From: Diorhabda sublineata | Taxonomy: Eukaryota; Arthropoda; Insecta; Coleoptera; Chrysomelidae | Assembly: GCF_026230105.1 (NCBI RefSeq) | Contig: NC_079474.1 | Location: 31,262,294-31,326,293 of the forward strand | Direction of reading: 5' to 3' | Length of the DNA stretch: 64,000 nucleotides | Shown: one piece after another, positions 58,901 through 64,000 of the stretch | How the letters are laid out: each line of letters starts with the position of its first letter | Position numbering within the stretch: the first letter of the stretch is position 1 | Made by a program: the position numbers and the translations under genes | Notes under the pieces: generated by a model | The model's database searches: none | Told to the model about the DNA's origin: nothing | Seen by the model: only the letters and a program-made list of their open reading frames with translations

Positions 58901-61900
58901 TGAACGTACTCAGAACGTGTTCATTTTCATTCGACTCGATGTGGATTGAACCAACAGCAGTATGACGATCAACTCGATTCGACTTTTAGTGATGAAGCAC
59001 CATCTCGAGACACCTTGTTTCGCTGGTTTTTCTAACTCAATCGTCGTCACAATTCGCTGTAGGATGAATTTCGTAAAGGTCATTCAAAATCGGCTGTTCT
59101 TCCAATGAACGTCGATGCTGTGCGTGAACAGATATTGCAAGATCGTCATGTGATGTGACGTATCGTGAGATTCAGGCCTGTTTTTTTCGGAATAACTGGA
59201 CATGTCGGCACCGTTCAATTAAAGCCACGTAGAACCTCAATTCTGAATGGTACACCAGCATTTGCTTCCAGAATTTTCGACAAAATCAGGGAAGCCAATC
59301 GCAGAGGACGAAACATTCTCCACTTCGACAATGCGAGTTTTCACCAGTTTAAACAAAAATATTTTTAGAACAGTCAAAATTGATGGGTCATCCGCTGCAC
59401 AGTCCTTGTTTAGAATTCAATGATTTCTTCTTATTCCCGCAGGTTGATGCTTTCAAATCACATGTTCACATGTTTTGGAAGTACCTCAATCGGAATGGAA
59501 AAATGCTTCGAAAATTGGTAGGGTATTGATCTTAAGGGAGAAAATTTTGAAACACAATAAAGCCATATCCAATTATGAATATTTGTTTTTATTTGTGTAT
59601 CTCAAAACTTGAGTAGCAACCCTCGTAGTAAATCCACATATTAATTTTAGTTATTTTAATAATGTTTTCCAGTTCCTTTACATATTCGACACGTGTATTT
59701 ACAGTTTATGTAACAAAAACAATAACCTTACTAATAAATCAAATTTATATGATGTCATACTAAATATGTACCAACGAGTTTATTTCTAAACTGTAATCAA
59801 CTATACTTAAGTATGTAAAGTGCTGCGTACGAATCTCAAGGTCTTTGGGTATTTAAATCAACCTTTTATTTACCTACTTCACGTTCATAAGCATGCAATC
59901 TGAATATCTAGCGCCATCTTATTAATATTCTGATAGAATGTATAAATTAACAGTTGGCCCACACCGGAATTGCTTGACGTATAAACGAGCTTCACGAAAT
60001 CGGTTTCTTTAATCAAACGAGCTATCGAACAATAAAAAAATTAACATTGTGCAATTTAAAATTTTTTATTTATCCTTTCTTTGGATGTTTTTGTTACTAT
60101 AAACACGCGTATCCTAGGCAGAAGAGTTAATTTATGTGATAGTCGAATGTAAAAAAACTTTCTAAAATATCTTAGGTTATTATAAAATCTATTTACCTGA
60201 CTGGAGCGTGAGTGGTGCCCATAGGTACAATACTGGAAATCCTCAGTACTTCGTATATAGTAGATTCGGTAACTGGTAAATAAGTAAGATCTTCAAGTTT
60301 TGGTAACCTTTGACGACCAACTACTTGGTCTAATTCTTCTTGAACGGCCAACATCTTATCTGGATTGTGTAACATGAAAAGAACAGCCCATTGCAGTGAA
60401 CTTTTGATGGTTTCCATTCCGGCGGAAAACAAGTCACCCATGATTTGCTGCATTTGACGATCTGCAATAAGATAGAATTTTGAAAAAAATTAAATTAAAA
60501 AAGAAAATTAGAATACAGAGTGTAAAAAAACTAGAGATCATAAATTGAATCATATAATCTCGATTCAATACAATTACGCTCACAAAAAAAGTTATAGCTA
60601 TTGGAAAGTACAAAATGAAATTGTTAAAATTGATTTTTCCCTTATTACCTCAATTGTTCAACATTTTGTATCGAACTTGGATATATAGGTTTCCTATCGT
60701 AGGAATGAAATTACATAAATCTGTACAACCCATCAAGTTTTTTATACATTCGAAAAATTGGGATAATTATTAGTCCTATTAAATTATCACTCACAATTTC
60801 TGACAAAATATTGGCTTAAAAAGTCGTTTGGTTATGGAATACCATCTGTAATTACCAAAATTACAGATCATTATCTGAAACTTTGTTTTAGTTATATCAA
60901 ACTTAGCCTGAAGGGAAACCCTCTAAATCTGAAACGTGTACACCATTGATTGAAATTTTGACTAATCATGTAAAACTGTCTAAAAGTGAACAAAAAATAA
61001 CATTTCGAACGAAATTGCAGTTGAATATTGTTCAAATACTTAAGTGAATTTTCGTAACGAACTCAATTGGGTCACCGATTAACAAACCAAGATATAAATG
61101 CCTGGGTTGTATATTGTAGATAATGTTGAACAACAAGGATCCATGCTGATGGCAAAACTGATAGTGTTATTTAGAAACATTATAAAAGCAAGATGGGGAC
61201 TCCCTTTGTCCAAGTGTCCAATCACACTGTGCTACATTACTGCAGTATCATTTCCTGGTGATCTAATTTGACTTATCCGCTACATTCCCAACTCTTTAAC
61301 CACCAGATGCATGCTTAAGAGATTTATTAAAGCAAAAAGACTTAAGTGGTCCAGACCCATCCCGAACTGCTAGATGATTTCCGTTTCTAGGGAATATACA
61401 GCAACCATTGTTTTGGAATATTTGCTTAATAAGTAATATACTTCGAAATTGTATATTTTGAAACACACTGTATATTAATTTAATTGTAGGGCATAGAAAA
61501 GTGGTTTAGGGGGTTAAAACTTCAGTAAAATTTTTATGACCGGACGGACTATATTGATCATGAGAACCGAAATTTCGAAATACCTCAACAATTCTAATTT
61601 TGAACTTGTTGGTAATTTTTATTGAAACAATTCAGATTTGAATGATAGCTGCTCGTAAACAATAAATTATGTAATTCTAATCAAGATAAGTATGTGGGTC
61701 AATTTTGATAATATCATCATGGGAAAATGACAAACAATTGAACGAAGAAAGATAAAAAATGATTCATTTAAAGAGGTATTCGAAGCTCACGTGAAACCCA
61801 ATATTTTATATATATAAAGAGACAATGAAATATTATTGCATAAAAAGTTCAACGAACTTATTTTAAAAATTGTGTTAATGTTGTATTTAGCATTTTTAAA

Positions 61901-62291
61901 CGGCGTTTTAATTGATAAAAATAATAGATGAGACATAAACAAAGACATAACAACAGTGATTACCTCCGCAGTCAGAGGCGTATCGTCTAAGAGACTAAAT
62001 TTAAAAAATAACTAATGCTATTAATACAATATTATTAAATACTGTTTTATTGGAAACAATTTACTGGTCTAGACATGTCCTCTACAACTATAGTAGAAGA
62101 CGTTGCGGACAAGTAAGTATTCACCTACCGTGATCTTTTCCTTCGAATAGATGATGTCCGGTTCCTTCTTCGTCAGCTTTTTGGATTTCGTAAAGGTACG
62201 TATCGAGGAGATCCCTCATGTGGCTGGGATCGAAAGTTTTTTTGTGTTCATCGATAGTTTCTTGTAAAAATCTAGCCATTTCTTCGCGATT
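55165..62291 (-). CDS. Cyp18a1: CYP18A1, ecdysteroid 26-hydroxylase, 3' part of gene (5' exons outside window)
   Basis: Cytochrome P450 that inactivates ecdysteroids by C-26 hydroxylation and further oxidation, in the ER of peripheral tissues. Three coding exons are present on the minus strand: 62291-62129, 60461-60197 and 55570-55165, giving 277 C-terminal residues ending in TAA. Visible: the DLFSAGMETIKSS I-helix typical of CYP18A1, GRQRLPKLEDL, K-helix EVLR, THAPVRDTKLNGF, FNPTRF, the full haem loop FGVGRRMCLG in one exon, and PSLKGIAG near the C-terminus. The family is about 530-540 residues, so roughly the first half is missing; I found no upstream exon between 62292 and 64000, and the gene probably continues past the edge. 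Junction phases agree (1, then 2). It converges with CYP306A1, stop codons 1.47 kb apart. No internal stops. Confidence 0.94.
55891..55927. repeat. (GA)n microsatellite
   Basis: About 17 GA units in the last intron of CYP18A1. Confidence 0.95.
56940..57860. repeat. Pyrimidine-rich tandemly duplicated tract
   Basis: An 800-900 base stretch with T and C strongly favoured on the + strand. Segments starting near 57.13 and 57.36 kb repeat each other imperfectly with a period of about 230 bases (each: TTATG-TT-TCCTCA, TATCC-TAC, ACTATGTC, long T run). The minus strand reads Lys/Asn-rich with DIVKSRLGWYGYINRK and DIVESRWRWCMDTFIKK, vaguely like the RLRWYGHV block of RTE-type elements. The long + frame (57305-57859) looks like a by-product of composition, not a gene. 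Confidence 0.55.
58818..59625 (+). mobile_element. Mariner deletion derivative (family M2) with both inverted ends
   Basis: Flanked by TA on both sides. The left 28 bases (starting CGAGGGTTGCTACTTAAG) and the reverse complement of the right 28 bases differ at one position. At 808 bp it keeps a frameshifted N-terminal part (DEAPSRDTLFRWFF-like, 59.0 kb) and a C-terminal part with HFDNASFHQFKQKYF and YLNRNGKMLRKLVG, with the middle deleted. Lies in the last intron of CYP18A1. It defines the ends of the M2 copies at 5.04, 29.5 and 46.0 kb. Confidence 0.92.
60197..60461 (-). CDS. Cyp18a1: CYP18A1 internal exon (second from last)
   Basis: Acceptor TTATTGCAG. Encodes RQMQQIMGDLFSAGMETIK (I-helix), the J helix and the K-helix EVLR, ending ..THAPV plus AG before GTAAAT, phase 2. 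Confidence 0.93.
60462..62128 (-). other. CYP18A1 intron between the two internal exons
   Basis: GT..AG, 1.7 kb. AT-rich; a 61.08-61.35 kb part has a moderately coding-like frame but no recognised domain. Confidence 0.8.
62129..62291 (-). CDS. Cyp18a1: CYP18A1 internal exon (third from last)
   Basis: Acceptor TCGTTTTCAG, phase 0 start with NREEMARFLQETIDEHKKTF, ending ..LFEGKDH at G|GTAGGT, phase 1. Corresponds to the helix G/H region before the I-helix. Confidence 0.9.
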
Positions 62292-64000
62292 CTGAAAACG
62301 AGAAAAACAAACATTTAGCAAGCAATAGTAAGAGGTACAGAAACGTCAAAAAGTGCGGATGGTGCCTCATAAGTTTTCAAGTTTAGTAAAACAACTGATG
62401 TAGTAGCGAAAACTAGCACGTCTATAAAATGTCCGACCGAAACAAGTCAAGTAAACACACACGACTGCCAAAATTGTACATATAATCACATGTGAAAATT
62501 CCTACGCCTAAAATTAAGCATTTCTAGTTAAGACTAGTTTCTAAGTCTATGATTTGAATTATTATTATTGACGATATTTGTTTTTATAATAAATAATATG
62601 GAGTGCGATTAATATGAAGTTCGTTTATTTTTAAGAAATTAATAGAAACAAAAGTTTAATGCTGCAGGTATTTATGGAGGTTAAATGTATATAGAAAAAA
62701 TTCAAGACTTTGGTGGGTCTCACGATATTGGAAAAACGTTTCACCGAACTTGTTAGAGTATTAATGAAAGACATGCATGTTCAAAAAATCATCCACGCCA
62801 AAATAATAAGAGCATTGAGATGAAATTCTAAAGAGGTGTTTTTCGATGTCAGTTATATCAGCCGTGGCAGCAACGGAAATATGTGGAATTGAAGCGTTGG
62901 TTTAATGTTTTAATAGTGGATATTTGACGTCCAATTGTGTGGGAAGTAGTGGAAAATCAACCCAGTCGATTATCAGACTCCTTGGATCTTCTAAAGACAT
63001 CATATATAGCCAAAAACGATAGGTAAGATCTATAAAAATTGTCGAATAGTAGTTAGACAAAGAAATATTACCAGAACCCGTATTAAAAATAGGTAGCTGC
63101 AAGCGGAAAATCTTGTTGCGTGTCTGGTGGAATTATTAAAGGTTCTCTAACATTGCCAAACCACATACCTACTGCCAAAGTTACAAGGAATCAGATTGAA
63201 GAATTTGGTGGTATTAAATTCCTACTACATAAAACATGTAGTCGGGACCGGAAACTAACGTAGATATTGATTATTGCAATGCGACAATTTTTTGCATTTA
63301 AGCCCAAAGTTCTTATAGAGCTTGCTGGACATTGGGGTAAAACGTAAGATTATTTGATAAACCAACATTTATATGGGACACCCTATAAAATTTAATAATA
63401 GCTACGTTCAAATATTATTGTTTAAATAAATTTGGGTTAAATACGTATCGTATATAACAGAAAATTTTTAAGTACAATTAATTATATGTACAAAAAACTA
63501 AAAAAAGTATTATATACGATATTATTTCCTAACGGTTATTTCCGAACCCTATAACATACAGTTTTTGTGTTTCATAAACCAATTTCTTCGTATTATCAAT
63601 CTGTTAGTTTAATAAAATGCTATTCGAAAATTTGGTGGACGAAACTGTGCATTCGCCAACATTTGAATCATGTCTCCAAGATGAAATTATTATAATTAGT
63701 TTGAAAATGAAATCGTTTAATTCTCTAGATAGTTTCCTTTATGGGGAGTTTTTTCTAGAATCACAAGAGTTACTTCATTATTTAAGTCGGTTTTTTTGAC
63801 TACAGAACATAAAACTATTAAAAGAATTGTTCCATTTTGAAGTAGACGAATTTTGCGCTGTATTAGCAGTAAAACATTTTACATTTTTTGTGCTAAAATT
63901 TGAACATAGATTTCTAGATATTCTGGAGTTACATATTTTTTGACTGGAACTTCAAATCGCTCGGTTAACTTCAGTCTTGTTAAATTACTAAATTAATCAA
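62292..64000 (-). other. CYP18A1 upstream intron, running to the window edge
   Basis: No P450 exon recognised on the minus strand. Short frames at 62902-63102 (-) and 63617-63799 (+) and a + stretch with IIKGSLTLPNHIPTAK near 63.13 kb are unassigned. Confidence 0.55.

Larger units (their letters stand above)
55571..60196 (-). other. CYP18A1 last intron (4.6 kb)
   Basis: GT..AG intron. Contains a (GA)n repeat, a pyrimidine-rich duplicated tract and an 808-bp mariner derivative (separate entries). The remainder (about 55.95-56.9, 57.9-58.8 and 59.65-60.19 kb) is AT-rich with nothing recognised. Confidence 0.85.

Noticed and set aside
62902..63102. Candidate upstream exon of CYP18A1
   Set aside because: On the right strand and in the right place, but the translation has none of the expected P450 residues between helix C and helix G.

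Overview
The window is AT-rich, intron-containing, transposon-laden animal DNA. The two recognisable host genes are both insect ecdysteroid cytochrome P450s, so the source is an insect; the repeat mix (many mariner families, Jockey-like and RTE-like retrotransposons) would suit a beetle, but that is only a guess. There are no operons, CRISPR arrays or bacterial features.

Layout. 1-25 kb: no host gene recognised; diffuse AT-rich sequence carrying decayed mariner copies, Jockey-like, R1-like and RTE-like retrotransposon fragments, a Ty3/gypsy integrase tail, a fold-back element, and a few unassigned ORFs. 25.08-53.69 kb, + strand: a complete CYP306A1 (phantom) gene. Its six exons join in frame with canonical GT/AG sites into 501 residues. 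Intron 1 is about 20.4 kb and is largely filled with nested mobile elements; introns 2, 3, 4 and 5 also hold transposon remnants. 53.69-55.16 kb: a 1.5-kb intergenic gap. 55.17-62.29 kb, - strand: the last three coding exons (277 residues) of CYP18A1, whose 5' exons lie beyond the right edge. A deletion-derivative mariner with near-perfect inverted ends sits in its last intron.

How the genes work together. CYP306A1 is the ecdysteroid 25-hydroxylase of the Halloween pathway, so it helps make ecdysone. CYP18A1 is the ecdysteroid 26-hydroxylase that clears the hormone. The two lie tail to tail. Linkage of these two genes is known across arthropods, which makes this a conserved synthesis/inactivation pair rather than a new system.

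The less expected material is in the repeats: a 22-bp perfect hairpin inside a Jockey fragment, a mariner nested in that fragment and followed by a TA microsatellite, a Tc1/mariner copy with DD41D spacing, a 37-bp perfect inverted repeat pair 3.5 kb apart, and a tandemly duplicated pyrimidine-rich tract.
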